From contig JAFGPF010000044.1 in the NCBI GenBank assembly GCA_016926115.1, forward strand, positions 1-18,854: 18,854 nt of DNA. The letters are read 5' to 3'. Numbering within the stretch: position 1 is the first letter of the stretch; every line of letters begins with the position of its first letter. This DNA is from Dehalococcoidales bacterium (GTDB taxonomy: Bacteria > Chloroflexota > Dehalococcoidia > Dehalococcoidales > RBG-16-60-22). Both the position numbers and the translations under genes were made by a program. Below the pieces are notes generated by a model. It had not been told where the DNA came from, did no database searches, and was given only the letters and a program-made list of their open reading frames with translations. Positions 6,345 through 14,350 of this stretch are shown in pieces.

Positions 6345-7897
6345 TATTTCTTGCCCCTGTCTATGCTGAACAGCGCCGCCTTTTTTGCCAGAGGACTGTG
6401 AATAAACAGGCGCAGCAGCGTGCGTGTCACCATGATGGCGGTAAACATGCTTATTATCACGCCGATGCCCAGTGTCAGGGCAAAGCCCATGACCGGCGCG
6501 CTGGCGATGATGCTGCTGCCCAGCCAGAAGAGAATAATACACACGATTATCGTGGTTACGTTACTGTCCCTGATGGCAGACCAGGCGCGATTGAATCCCG
6601 CTTCTGTTGCCGCGCCCAGCGTCCGTCCCGTTCTCAGTTCTTCCTTCATCCTCTCGAAAATCAGTACGTTGGCGTCGACAGCCATGCCGATAGAGAGGAT
6701 GAAACCGCCAATTCCCGCGAGCGTTAAGGTTACCGGTATCAGCTTGAATAGTGCCAGCACCAGCGTACCGTAGAATATCAGGGCGAGGCTCGCCAGGAAA
6801 CCGGGTATACGGTAATAGGCAATCATAAAAAGCATAACCAGCATAATGCCGATTAGTCCCGCCAGCCAGCTCATCTCAATGAAGTTGGCTCCGAGGGTGG
6901 CGGAGACTTTCTCCTGGTAGAGCGGTGGCTGTTTCAGGGGCATGGGCAGGGCGCCGGACTTCAACAGGTTGGCGAGTTCATCCGCTTCGGCGGGGGTAAA
7001 ATCGCCTTCAATCTGTCCGCTGCCCTGATAGCTCTGCTGCCGTATCTGCGGGGCGGAAAGCAGAGAATTATCGAGGAAGATACCCAGGGCGCGCTGCGGG
7101 GTGCCGTACTCTCCGGCGTTATACAGATGGCTGGCTACCTCGTCGAAGATGACGGTGCCTTCGGCGTTCCACTGGATGCTGATCACATATCTGGGCACGA
7201 CATCGGACTGGTCAATTCTGGCGGAGGCGTCGGATAGAAGGTCGCCGGTGAGGGGTGTGCCGTCCGCGCCGGTGGCGGGAATCCAGGAAAGGCTGCCGGA
7301 ATATTCCTGCATCGTCGTATTATCGGCGGGGTTGCCGGATGCGTCTGTCAGCTTGATTTCGTCGTCTTCCAGAACCAGGAAGGCAACGGTCCTGTCTTCA
7401 ACCTGACCTTCCTCGTTTGTTATCCCGGTGACGAATACGCGGTGGCCAAGCTCTCCTACATCAATGAACCGGAGGTCGGGTTGTTCCAGGTAATCGCCGA
7501 GTGTAACCGGCTCTCCCATGTTATTCAGTTCTACCTCCCGGAACTCGAGGAAACCGGTCTGTTCGACCAGGCTCTTGGCGGCATCGATATCGGTGAACCC
7601 CGGCAGCTGTATCAGGATGCGGTCGTCTCCCAGTTGCTGAATTACCGGCTCGGCGACGCCGTATTTATCGATACGTTTTTGAATAGTAGTAATGACCCGC
7701 TTCATATTCCTGTCCATCTCGGTGGCGTTCTCGGTGGTGTCGGCTTCGTAGACAAGGTGCACGCCCCCGACGAGGTCGAGGCCGAGATGCAGTCCCTTCC
7801 TGCCGAGTTTCTCCCCATCTATGGGCAACACGGTCCAGAGGGCAAAGGCGAAGATGACGAGAATTATCAGTAGTCCTATGGCGTTTTTTCTGGTCAT
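6344..7897 (-). CDS. secD: Protein translocase subunit SecD
   Basis: The 517-residue protein has helix 1 at about 6-25, then the SecD motif GLDLVGGVHLVYEA (39-52). A large periplasmic region runs to about 335, and five more helices follow. The membrane half contains GGFILSIGMAVDANVLIFERMKEELR, carrying the proton-relay Asp and Arg region, and RAWSAIRDSNVTTII, both typical of SecD. Length is usual for SecD outside Proteobacteria (about 450-550). The ATG overlaps the cca stop as ATGA (7894-7897), and the 3' end overlaps secF by one base, so cca, secD and secF should be translated from one message. No separate promoter was seen. Confidence 0.96.
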   Translation of the reverse strand: MTRKNAIGLLIILVIFAFALWTVLPIDGEKLGRKGLHLGLDLVGGVHLVYEADTTENATEMDRNMKRVITTIQKRIDKYGVAEPVIQQLGDDRILIQLPGFTDIDAAKSLVEQTGFLEFREVELNNMGEPVTLGDYLEQPDLRFIDVGELGHRVFVTGITNEEGQVEDRTVAFLVLEDDEIKLTDASGNPADNTTMQEYSGSLSWIPATGADGTPLTGDLLSDASARIDQSDVVPRYVISIQWNAEGTVIFDEVASHLYNAGEYGTPQRALGIFLDNSLLSAPQIRQQSYQGSGQIEGDFTPAEADELANLLKSGALPMPLKQPPLYQEKVSATLGANFIEMSWLAGLIGIMLVMLFMIAYYRIPGFLASLALIFYGTLVLALFKLIPVTLTLAGIGGFILSIGMAVDANVLIFERMKEELRTGRTLGAATEAGFNRAWSAIRDSNVTTIIVCIILFWLGSSIIASAPVMGFALTLGIGVIISMFTAIMVTRTLLRLFIHSPLAKKAALFSIDRGKK

Positions 7898-9429
7898 TTA
7901 TCTCCCCGGGAACGGGACGTTCGCTTATGATTATTCAACAAATTCTTCACGTAATCAAGTGCCTGTTTGGGGTCGGTTACTTCTCCGGCCGCCTGCGCTT
8001 CCCGCAGGGCTTCAAGAAGCTCGCCGATGGCGGGTCCGGGACTCAGCCGGAAGGTTTTGATAATATCGTTACCGTCGATAAGCCTGGGCGGTTCGGTAAT
8101 GTTTGCTTCTTCGTTCCGTTTTTCCAGCACGTAAGCGGTCATCTGCGCGTGCGCCTGCCACTCGCGCAGGTCCAGGGTGTGCCCCCGGGTAGCCAGGTGG
8201 TCGGCAAGGCACAGGAAAAGCAGGTCTATGCCCGCCTCGCCGGTATCGCGGAAGTAGCGGTAGATTGCCCGGCGGGTGGGGAGTCCTTCGTGGCTCATCT
8301 GGGTGGGCCTGAGGTGGTGATTAATGAGGAGTTCCGTAAGCTTGATTTCCCGTTTGCTGAATCGCAGTCTTTCCATGACGGCGGCGGCAATGGCGGCGCC
8401 TTCCTGCTGGTGTCCCAGAAAGCGCGCCCGTCCGTCGTCCATAGTCTTGGTCTGCGGCTTGGCGATGTCGTGGAGCAGCGCCGCCAGCTTGAGCATCGAC
8501 CGGCCAGTGCTGCCGTGGCTGATTTCACGGTTCAAGTGCCGGCTAAGTTCCGCCGACCACGGCACAACCGCCAGCACTTCCTCGCCGGCGTATTTCAGCG
8601 GGCTTTCCCGGAGGACGAACTCGACGGCTGATACTGTTTGAATGGAGTGTTCGAAGACATCCCAGACATGTACCCTGGGCTGGTCGACTCCCTTGGCGGG
8701 ATTCAACTCCGGTATCAGGGCAGTAAGCAGTCCAAGCTCATCAAGGTGGGCAAGCCGCTGTCCGGCGCCGGGTATTGCCAGCAGCCGCAGCAGTTCTTCC
8801 CGGACGCGTTCTCCGGCGACGTTCGTAATGAGCTTGCAGTCCCGTTTGATAAGCTGTGCGGTGTGACTATCGATATGAAAGCCGAGTTCCGCGGCGATGC
8901 GCACCGCGCGAATCAATCGTGCGGCGTCCGCTTCGAAGACCGTATCGCTGACGGCTTTTACCATGCCCCGGTCCAGGTCTTCCCGCCCGTTGAAGGGGTC
9001 GATGAGTCCGGCCGGGTCGATAGCCGCCGTGAAGTCCGCTTCGAGTCCGATAGCCATGGCGTCGATGGTGAAGTCGCGATTCGCCAGGTCGTTTTCGATA
9101 TCGCCCTGAAGGGTGGTAAAGTCGATTTGCCATTTACTTTCCGGCAGGACTATTCTGGCTACTCCGTTCTCTTCGTCGAGGGGTATACATTTACCGTCGA
9201 GAACGTTGGCGACTTTCCCTGCCGTCGCGGGGGCATCGGCGGCTACGGCGATATCAATATCGGCGGTATCGCGCACGAGCAGCATATCACGCACGAAACC
9301 CCCGACGAGGTATGCGCCGATACCTTCTTTGGAGAGGAATCGGCTGATTTTTGCCAGCAGTCGGGAAGCCTCGGGCTTGACGACTAATCTCAAATTTTCC
9401 ATTGTTATTAGCGGTGTTAGAGGAGGCAT
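7894..9429 (-). CDS. cca: tRNA nucleotidyltransferase (CCA- or A-adding) with HD domain
   Basis: This is a class II nucleotidyltransferase that adds CCA, or only the final A, to tRNA 3' ends. In 511 residues I see GGFVRD (43-48), the catalytic D57-I-D59, and NRDFTIDAMA (117-126). The RNA-head domain region follows with RLIRAVRIAAELGF. An HD-type domain has His261 and LLHDIAKPQ with His320-Asp321, followed by INHHLRP. The HD domain often gives phosphohydrolase activity in such enzymes. Start choice: ATG 9429 is seven bases from a strong -10 box and fits a leaderless message; the in-frame ATG at 9402 also lacks a ribosome site. It heads the operon with secD, secF and the CDF gene. Whether it adds CCA or only A cannot be decided from this window. 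Confidence 0.92.
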   Translation of the reverse strand: MPPLTPLITMENLRLVVKPEASRLLAKISRFLSKEGIGAYLVGGFVRDMLLVRDTADIDIAVAADAPATAGKVANVLDGKCIPLDEENGVARIVLPESKWQIDFTTLQGDIENDLANRDFTIDAMAIGLEADFTAAIDPAGLIDPFNGREDLDRGMVKAVSDTVFEADAARLIRAVRIAAELGFHIDSHTAQLIKRDCKLITNVAGERVREELLRLLAIPGAGQRLAHLDELGLLTALIPELNPAKGVDQPRVHVWDVFEHSIQTVSAVEFVLRESPLKYAGEEVLAVVPWSAELSRHLNREISHGSTGRSMLKLAALLHDIAKPQTKTMDDGRARFLGHQQEGAAIAAAVMERLRFSKREIKLTELLINHHLRPTQMSHEGLPTRRAIYRYFRDTGEAGIDLLFLCLADHLATRGHTLDLREWQAHAQMTAYVLEKRNEEANITEPPRLIDGNDIIKTFRLSPGPAIGELLEALREAQAAGEVTDPKQALDYVKNLLNNHKRTSRSRGDK

Positions 9430-9436
9430 CTGTTAA

Positions 9437-9465
9437 ACTATACTATCAAGCGTGAAAATTATCAA
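9437..9465 (-). promoter_or_regulatory. Strong promoter of the cca-secD-secF-CDF operon, leaderless layout
   Basis: On the minus strand, TTGATA (9460-9465), exactly 17 bases, then TATAGT (9437-9442). The -10 box ends seven bases before the ATG at 9429, so the start point falls on or beside the A of ATG. No ribosome-binding sequence is present. Confidence 0.73.
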
Positions 9466-9489
9466 GTGGCGGTTTCGGTGTGCGCAACC

Positions 9490-9519
9490 TTGACGCTGCC
9501 GTAAAAAGCGGTTTAAGAT
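9490..9519 (+). promoter_or_regulatory. Promoter of the crotonase-sirtuin operon
   Basis: TTGACG (9490-9495), an 18-base spacer and TAAGAT (9514-9519) lie divergent from the cca promoter, whose -35 box is only 24 bases away. The message would have a leader of about 30 bases, with GGGGGAG seven bases before the ATG at 9556. Confidence 0.55.
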
Positions 9520-9555
9520 TAGCCTGGAAGGCATCCCGGACGGGGGAGTAAAAAT

Positions 9556-10287
9556 ATGGCATACAGCACCATTATTTATAAGAAAAAACAGCATGTGGCA
9601 AGCGTGGTCTTGAATCGACCCGCTAAAAATAATGCCGTGGACGGGCGGATGGCGCAGGAGCTGGCGGAGGTCTGCGAACTGATAAACCGGGACGATGATG
9701 TCTACGCGGCGACGCTGACCGGGAGCGGTGGTGTTTTCTGCAGCGGGGCAGGGAGTGAGAATTACCGTCCCGCGGCTTCAGTCGCTGGCATAGAAAAGCC
9801 GGTTATAGCCGCCATCAACGGCGATTCCCTGGGAGAGGGACTGGAGATAGCCCTCGCCTGCGATATCCGTCTCGCTTCCAGTACGGCGCGGCTGGGCTTG
9901 CCGCAGGTTACGCAGGGCCGTATGCCGTCGGACGGGGGGACCCAGCGCCTGTCCAGAATCGCAGGAAGGGGCAAAGCCATGGAACTGCTCCTGACCGGCG
10001 ACATCATAACCGCCGAAGAAGCCCTGGAGATGGGACTGGTCAGCCGGGTGGCGCCTCCCGGGGAGCTGGCGGAGGAGACCCAAAAGCTGGCGGAGACGGT
10101 AGCGGCTAAGGGACCAATCGCTTTAAGGTATCTCAAAGAGGCGGTCAATAAGGGGCTGGACATGACGCTGGAGCAGGGCCTGCGCCTGGAAGCCGACCTT
10201 TATTTCCTGTTGCATACCACCGCCGACCGCACCGAGGGCATCAAGGCCTTCCGGGAAAAGAGACCGCCGAAATTCAGGGGAAAGTAA
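9556..10287 (+). CDS. Enoyl-CoA hydratase/isomerase (crotonase) family protein lacking one catalytic Glu
   Basis: This is a crotonase-fold acyl-CoA protein of 243 residues. The oxyanion-hole strand reads VFCSGAGSENY (60-70) where typical members have FCAGADL. NGDSLGEGLEIALACDIRLAS (89-108) keeps the first catalytic glutamate, E97, but the second reads LGLPQVTQG, with Gln117 where hydratases have Glu164 of the rat enzyme. MPSDGGTQRL replaces the usual IPGAGGTQRL. The segment between the oxyanion loop and KPVIAAING is about 15-20 residues shorter than usual, removing most of the flexible helix over the CoA site. The C-terminal half is normal. With one glutamate lost it may be an isomerase or lyase rather than a hydratase. 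It is six bases ahead of a second, fully equipped crotonase and probably works with it. Confidence 0.9.
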   Translation: MAYSTIIYKKKQHVASVVLNRPAKNNAVDGRMAQELAEVCELINRDDDVYAATLTGSGGVFCSGAGSENYRPAASVAGIEKPVIAAINGDSLGEGLEIALACDIRLASSTARLGLPQVTQGRMPSDGGTQRLSRIAGRGKAMELLLTGDIITAEEALEMGLVSRVAPPGELAEETQKLAETVAAKGPIALRYLKEAVNKGLDMTLEQGLRLEADLYFLLHTTADRTEGIKAFREKRPPKFRGK

Positions 10288-10293
10288 CACAGT

Positions 10294-11022
10294 ATGGGTG
10301 ACTTTGAAGTCATTATCTACGAAAAGCAGGACGGCACGGGCTATATCACCCTTAACCGCCCCCAAGCCCTGAACGCCTATAACATCAGGATGCGGGACGA
10401 GCTTTACGAGGTGCTGGGGGCAATCAAGGACGACCCCGAGGTACGGGTGGTTATCCTGAAGGGGGCGGGGGAGAAGGGTTTCTGCGCCGGCGCCGACCTT
10501 ACAGAATTTCTTACCGCACCGCCGCCGGTTATGGCGCGGCGGGCGCGCTTCGACAGGGACATCTGGGGTCGTTTCCTGAGTATAGATATACCCTTTATCG
10601 CCGCCATGCACGGCTACGTGCTGGGGTCAGGTATAGAGATGGCGCTCTGCTGCGATATCCGGCTGGCTTCCGAGGACGCGCAGTTCGGGCTGCCGGAGCC
10701 GGGACTGGGCATCATACCCGCCGCCGGGGGCAGCCAGACCCTCCCCCGGACGGTAGGTCGGGCGGCGGCGCTGGAAATGCTCATGAGCGGCAGGTGGCTT
10801 ACCGCGGCGGAAGCGCTAAAGATAAAGCTGGTCAACCACATCGTCCCCAGGGACGAACTGCTAAAAGAAGCCGAAAAACTGGCCGAGAAAGTAAAGTCGC
10901 ACGATACCGCGGCGGTACGCTGTATCAAGCAGGCGGTGGTGAGGGGACTCGACCTTACGCTGGCGGAGGGACTGGAACTGGAAGCTCAACTGGGACGCCG
11001 GCTGGTAAACGCGGGAGACTGA
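10294..11022 (+). CDS. Enoyl-CoA hydratase/isomerase family protein (both catalytic Glu present)
   Basis: The 242-residue crotonase family member would hydrate a 2-enoyl-CoA to 3-hydroxyacyl-CoA in beta-oxidation-type pathways. It has LNRPQALNAYN near 20-30 and the oxyanion loop FCAGADLTEF (63-72). HGYVLGSGIEMALCCDIRLAS contains E115, and FGLPEPGLGIIPAAGGSQTLP contains E135; these match the two catalytic glutamates of rat hydratase. GSQ replaces GTQ, a mild change. Length is slightly below the usual 255-260. It lies six bases after the first crotonase and ends one base before the sirtuin start, so the three genes form one operon. True substrate (fatty, aromatic or other acyl-CoA) is not assignable. 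Confidence 0.92.
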   Translation: MGDFEVIIYEKQDGTGYITLNRPQALNAYNIRMRDELYEVLGAIKDDPEVRVVILKGAGEKGFCAGADLTEFLTAPPPVMARRARFDRDIWGRFLSIDIPFIAAMHGYVLGSGIEMALCCDIRLASEDAQFGLPEPGLGIIPAAGGSQTLPRTVGRAAALEMLMSGRWLTAAEALKIKLVNHIVPRDELLKEAEKLAEKVKSHDTAAVRCIKQAVVRGLDLTLAEGLELEAQLGRRLVNAGD

Positions 11023-11023
11023 A

Positions 11024-11809
11024 ATGGATAGTCAGGAACTGGACGCGCTGGCGGAAAAAGCCGCCGACCTTATCCGGGAGAGCCGGAGGCTGGTGGTCTT
11101 TACCGGAGCCGGCATCAGCACGGAGTCGGGCATACCCGATTTCCGCAGTCCGGGGGGTATCTGGGACAGGTTCGACCCCGACGACTTTACCATCGAAAGG
11201 TTTCTCAACAATCCCGATTCGCGGCGCAAGCAGTGGTATATCCTGAAAGAGGGGCTAATGACCGATAAAGCGGTGCCAAACGCCGCCCATGACGCCATCG
11301 CCGAGCTGTACCGCATGGATATGCTCGACTGCGTAATCACCCAGAATATCGATAACCTGCACGAGAAAGCGGGGGTCCCCGCCGGGAAGGTGTTCGAGCT
11401 TCACGGTAACATGCAGTGGGCGGTATGCCTGCAATGCGGACGGCGTTTTCCACTGGATAAGATAAAAGCGAGGCTCGACAGCGGCGAGGATATACCGGAC
11501 TGCGAGGCATGCGGCGGTATGCTCAAGCCGGATATCGTCATGTTCGGGGAGCAGCTGCCGGTCAAGGTGCTGGAAGAAGCCAGCGCCCGTGCCATGGCTG
11601 CCGACCTGTGTATAGTCGTCGGCTCCACGCTGATCGTATACCCGGCTGCCCTGATGCCGGTATACGCGGTAGAATCAGGGGCAAGGCTCATCATCGTCAA
11701 CCTCAGCGCTACCCCCATGGACGACCGGGCGGACGTTCTCATCAACAACAAAGCCGGGGAGGCGATGTCCGGGATAGTGGCTAAGGTCAAAGAAAAACTC
11801 GGGCGTTAA
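11024..11809 (+). CDS. Sir2-family NAD-dependent protein deacylase (sirtuin)
   Basis: The 261-residue protein removes acyl groups from lysines while consuming NAD. Motifs run in order: VVFTGAGISTESGIPDFRSP (24-43), the NAD site; TQNIDNLH (106-113); catalytic His127 in FELHGN; a zinc site of Cys135, Cys138, Cys160 and Cys163; then GSTLIVYPA and IIVNLSATPMD. The Tyr-x-x-Arg pair that marks desuccinylases appears only as Tyr72-x-x-Lys75, so deacetylation is the safer call. The ATG is one base after the crotonase stop. The next gene is an AMP-forming acyl-CoA ligase, the class of enzyme that CobB-type sirtuins reactivate by deacetylating the A10 lysine. This context suggests, without proving, the same regulation here. 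Confidence 0.95.
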   Translation: MDSQELDALAEKAADLIRESRRLVVFTGAGISTESGIPDFRSPGGIWDRFDPDDFTIERFLNNPDSRRKQWYILKEGLMTDKAVPNAAHDAIAELYRMDMLDCVITQNIDNLHEKAGVPAGKVFELHGNMQWAVCLQCGRRFPLDKIKARLDSGEDIPDCEACGGMLKPDIVMFGEQLPVKVLEEASARAMAADLCIVVGSTLIVYPAALMPVYAVESGARLIIVNLSATPMDDRADVLINNKAGEAMSGIVAKVKEKLGR

Positions 11810-11842
11810 AAAATCTCGCAGAGTAAAACCCCGCGTTAAGGT

Positions 11843-11872
11843 TTGATTTTTCCATCGTAAAAGGGTTAAAAT
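11843..11872 (+). promoter_or_regulatory. Candidate promoter for the acyl-CoA ligase gene
   Basis: TTGATT (11843-11848), an 18-base spacer and TAAAAT (11867-11872) lie in the 101-base gap after the sirtuin gene. No terminator separates the two genes, so the ligase may be read both from here and from the upstream operon. Confidence 0.5.
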
Positions 11873-11910
11873 TAACCGCAGGAGAATTATTTCACATCTG
11901 GAGGTACGTA

Positions 11911-13467
11911 GTGAACACTACCGATTTTCTCAACATCGCCACTGCCATCTGCCCCGATAAAACGGCCATCGTCTACGAGGACAAGAGGTACACGTTCAGC
12001 CAGCTCAACGAGCGCGTGAACCGGCTGGCCAACGGACTGATGAAGCTGGGAGTAAAGAAGGGCGACAGGGTATCCTTCATCCAGGTTAATTGCAACCAGT
12101 GCGTGGAGACGTATTTCGCCGTTGCCAAGATGGGCGCCATCTATTTACCCTTGAACTTCCGCGCTAAAGAAAAGGAATTCACTTATATGCTTAATACCGC
12201 CGAAGCCACTACCCTCATAGTCGGCGACCGCTATGTACCCATGATGAAGTCCATACAGCCGGAGGTAAAGTCGCTGAAGAACCTGATTTCCATCGAGAAA
12301 AAGTACGACGATATGCTTTACTACGAGGACATTATCGACTCGTCGTCAGCCGACGAGGTGTTCACCGAAATCGATGAAAAAGACACCACCATCCTGATGT
12401 ACACCGCCGGCACCACCGGCTTCCCGAAAGGGGTGATGCTCTCTCACAACAGCTTCAGTTCCTACATGCTGGAGAACGTTTCGCCGGCAAACCCGGATTC
12501 CGACGAGAGCAACATCCTGACCGTGCCCCTTTACCACGTCGCCGGTATCCAGGCGATGATGGCGGCAATTTACGGCGGACGGACGCTGGTCATGGAGCGC
12601 CAGTTCGAGCCGGAGGAATGGATGACCCTGGTCGAGACCGAGAAAGCCAACCGCGCCATGATGGTGCCTACCATGCTCAAACAGCTCCTCGACCATCCCA
12701 ATTTCAAGAAGCACGACCTAAGCAGCCTGCGGGTGATTACCTACGGCGCCGCCCCCATGCCCCTGCCGGTAATCCGCAAGGCGCTGGAGGAATTCCCCGG
12801 AGTGAGTTTTATCAATGCCTTCGGGCAGACGGAGACCGCCTCCACGATTACCGCCCTGGGGCCGGAAGACCACGTGCTTACCGGCACCGAGGAAGAAAAA
12901 GAGAAGAAACTCGCGAGGCTGGCGTCAATCGGCAAGCCGATGGCTGACGTAGAGATGAAGGTCGTCGACGACGACGGTAAAAAACTCGGTCCCAACGAGG
13001 TCGGTGAAATCCTCGCCAAAGGCCCCCGCGTGATGAGCGGCTACTGGAAGGACGAGGAAAAGACCGCCAAGACAATCGATAAGGACGGCTGGGTGCATAC
13101 CGGCGACGTCGGCTACGTGGACGAGGAAGGCTACTATTTCCTGTCCGGTCGTTCCAGCGACATGATTATCCGGGCGGGTGAAAACATCTCGCCGGAGGAG
13201 ATTGAGAACGTCATCCGCGAGAACCCCAAGGTAGAGGATGTGGCGGTTATCGGCGTGCCCGACGAGACGTGGGGCGAGGAACCGCGCGCCGTGGTCATTC
13301 CCAAGAAGGGCGAGAAGCCCACGGAGGAGGAAATCATGGAGTGGTGCCGGAAGGGACTCGCCAGCTTCAAGCGGCCCCGCTCGGTGGTCTTCGTGGACGA
13401 TTTACCGCGCAACCCCATGGGCAAGCTCATTAAGAAGGATATCAGAGAGAAGTACGGTAAGCCGTAG
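11911..13467 (+). CDS. AMP-forming acyl-CoA ligase (ANL superfamily, FadD-like)
   Basis: The enzyme activates a carboxylic acid through an acyl-AMP to the CoA thioester. In 518 residues all main ANL motifs appear: the phosphate loop YTAGTTGFPKGVMLSH (about 163-178), YGAAPMP, the A5 motif FGQTETAS, and TGDVGYVDEEGYYFLSGR followed by DMIIRAGENISPEEIE. The A10 motif NPMGKLIKK places catalytic Lys505 near the C-terminus; in acetyl-CoA synthetase the equivalent lysine is acetylated and reactivated by sirtuins. The start is GTG at 11911, with GGAGGT five bases upstream. The sequence resembles medium- or long-chain and aromatic acid ligases; the acid is not assignable. The gene is preceded by the sirtuin and ends at a strong terminator. 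Confidence 0.94.
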   Translation: MNTTDFLNIATAICPDKTAIVYEDKRYTFSQLNERVNRLANGLMKLGVKKGDRVSFIQVNCNQCVETYFAVAKMGAIYLPLNFRAKEKEFTYMLNTAEATTLIVGDRYVPMMKSIQPEVKSLKNLISIEKKYDDMLYYEDIIDSSSADEVFTEIDEKDTTILMYTAGTTGFPKGVMLSHNSFSSYMLENVSPANPDSDESNILTVPLYHVAGIQAMMAAIYGGRTLVMERQFEPEEWMTLVETEKANRAMMVPTMLKQLLDHPNFKKHDLSSLRVITYGAAPMPLPVIRKALEEFPGVSFINAFGQTETASTITALGPEDHVLTGTEEEKEKKLARLASIGKPMADVEMKVVDDDGKKLGPNEVGEILAKGPRVMSGYWKDEEKTAKTIDKDGWVHTGDVGYVDEEGYYFLSGRSSDMIIRAGENISPEEIENVIRENPKVEDVAVIGVPDETWGEEPRAVVIPKKGEKPTEEEIMEWCRKGLASFKRPRSVVFVDDLPRNPMGKLIKKDIREKYGKP

Positions 13468-13490
13468 AGAATATAAAGTATACTTATACG

Positions 13491-13522
13491 TCCCCCTCCC
13501 CTGAAAAGGAGGGGGATTTTTT
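13491..13522. terminator. Intrinsic terminator between convergent genes
   Basis: TCCCCCTCC (13491-13499) and GGAGGGGGA (13508-13516) form a perfect 9-bp stem with loop CCTGAAAA, followed by TTTTTT. It ends the acyl-CoA ligase message on the plus strand. On the minus strand the stem is not followed by a T-run, so termination of the opposing AT-rich gene there is less certain. Confidence 0.88.
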
Positions 13523-13543
13523 ATGTTTGCCCAATTACGCGAT

Positions 13544-14194
13544 TTATTCGAAATTTACAGATTTTATTGCCTCTTTAGCGCCTTGATAAAATCCCCATAT
13601 AACAGATATTATAGTCGTAAGAGCATCTTGATTGATATTTTCACTACATTCAACCCTAGCAGCAAATCTTGACATTAGGCGCATCAACGTATATTGTTTT
13701 TCCCAAGCAACTTCACAACCTTCTCTATTACAGATGCGGGCGATACAAGTTATGTCCATATCATCTTTATGGTATTTGTTCATATACTCTTCGAAGAGTG
13801 ACATTCTTCGTTCATTTGTTTCTATCAATTCTTTTTCATTTTTTCCAATATCTGTAGACATAGCAATTGACTGATTATATTCACCCATAATATCCCATAT
13901 TTCAGACTGAGCGTTTTCATCGAGATAATCCTTAGTAAATAATGATTGATTCAATAGTTGCTCTTTTTTCTTAATATTATGCGTAAAAACCAAGCCTATC
14001 ATTTCCATTCTCAAGGCAATCATTTCTTTCCTGAACGTGTTTCTGTCAACTGAAGTGAATAATCTATCTATTTTTACGACGGAATCATATGCAGTATCTA
14101 TATAAGTCCACTTCATATCTTGACCCGCAATAACTGGATGAAATACTTGGGAGTCGTAGAAGTCTTGAAAAAAGTCTTTAACACTAATCTTCAT
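13544..14194 (-). CDS. AT-rich hypothetical protein, probably horizontally acquired
   Basis: I do not recognise the 216-residue product. It starts MKISVKDFFQDFYDSQVF and looks mostly helical, without signal peptide or membrane segment. Charged helical stretches include HNIKKKEQLLNQ and KNEKELIETNERRMSLFEEY; four cysteines lie in the last third, two of them in CIARICNREGC. Base use is unlike its neighbours: the sample 13921-13980 has 14 G or C in 60, against 39 in 60 at 13321-13380 inside the ligase gene. A full promoter (14220-14248) and GGGGGGAG six bases before the ATG argue that it is expressed. The frame opens upstream to a GTG at 14218, but that lies ahead of the expected transcription start, so ATG 14194 is used. 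Repeats begin directly behind its promoter. Confidence 0.72.
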   Translation of the reverse strand: MKISVKDFFQDFYDSQVFHPVIAGQDMKWTYIDTAYDSVVKIDRLFTSVDRNTFRKEMIALRMEMIGLVFTHNIKKKEQLLNQSLFTKDYLDENAQSEIWDIMGEYNQSIAMSTDIGKNEKELIETNERRMSLFEEYMNKYHKDDMDITCIARICNREGCEVAWEKQYTLMRLMSRFAARVECSENINQDALTTIISVIWGFYQGAKEAIKSVNFE

Positions 14195-14219
14195 AATTTT
14201 CTCCCCCCTTCTTGGCACG

Positions 14220-14248
14220 ATTGTATTCCCTGTACTTATTTATGTCAA
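14220..14248 (-). promoter_or_regulatory. Promoter of the AT-rich hypothetical gene
   Basis: Minus strand: TTGACA (14243-14248), exactly 17 bases, TACAAT (14220-14225). The -35 box is perfect. The expected leader is about 20 bases and contains the GGGGGGAG ribosome site. Confidence 0.72.
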
Positions 14249-14265
14249 TATGTAGATTTATTTAA

Positions 14266-14343
14266 CGGGGTGTTTAAGAGGGGCGAAGCCCGCTGAAAAA
14301 ATCCTTCTCACTCTCCTTTTACGAAAGGGAGACTAAGGGGGAT
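14266..14343. repeat. Dispersed hairpin repeat, copy 1 (degenerate)
   Basis: The first 26 bases (14266-14291), from CGGGGTGTTTAAGAG to GAAGCCC, are identical to the start of copy 2, 131 bases further on. Here the 3' half of the small hairpin is lost (GCCCGCTG instead of GCCCCTCTT). A second stem follows, TCTCCTTTT against AAAGGGAGA with one G-U pair and loop ACG, and then AAGGGGGAT, echoing the AAGGGGGAT of copy 2. Confidence 0.65.
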
Positions 14344-14350
14344 TATGCTG

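Noticed and set aside
6345..6542. 66-codon upstream extension of secF
   Set aside because: It overlaps secD out of frame, is rich in His, Arg and Gln, and the ATG at 6344 fits the SecF start.
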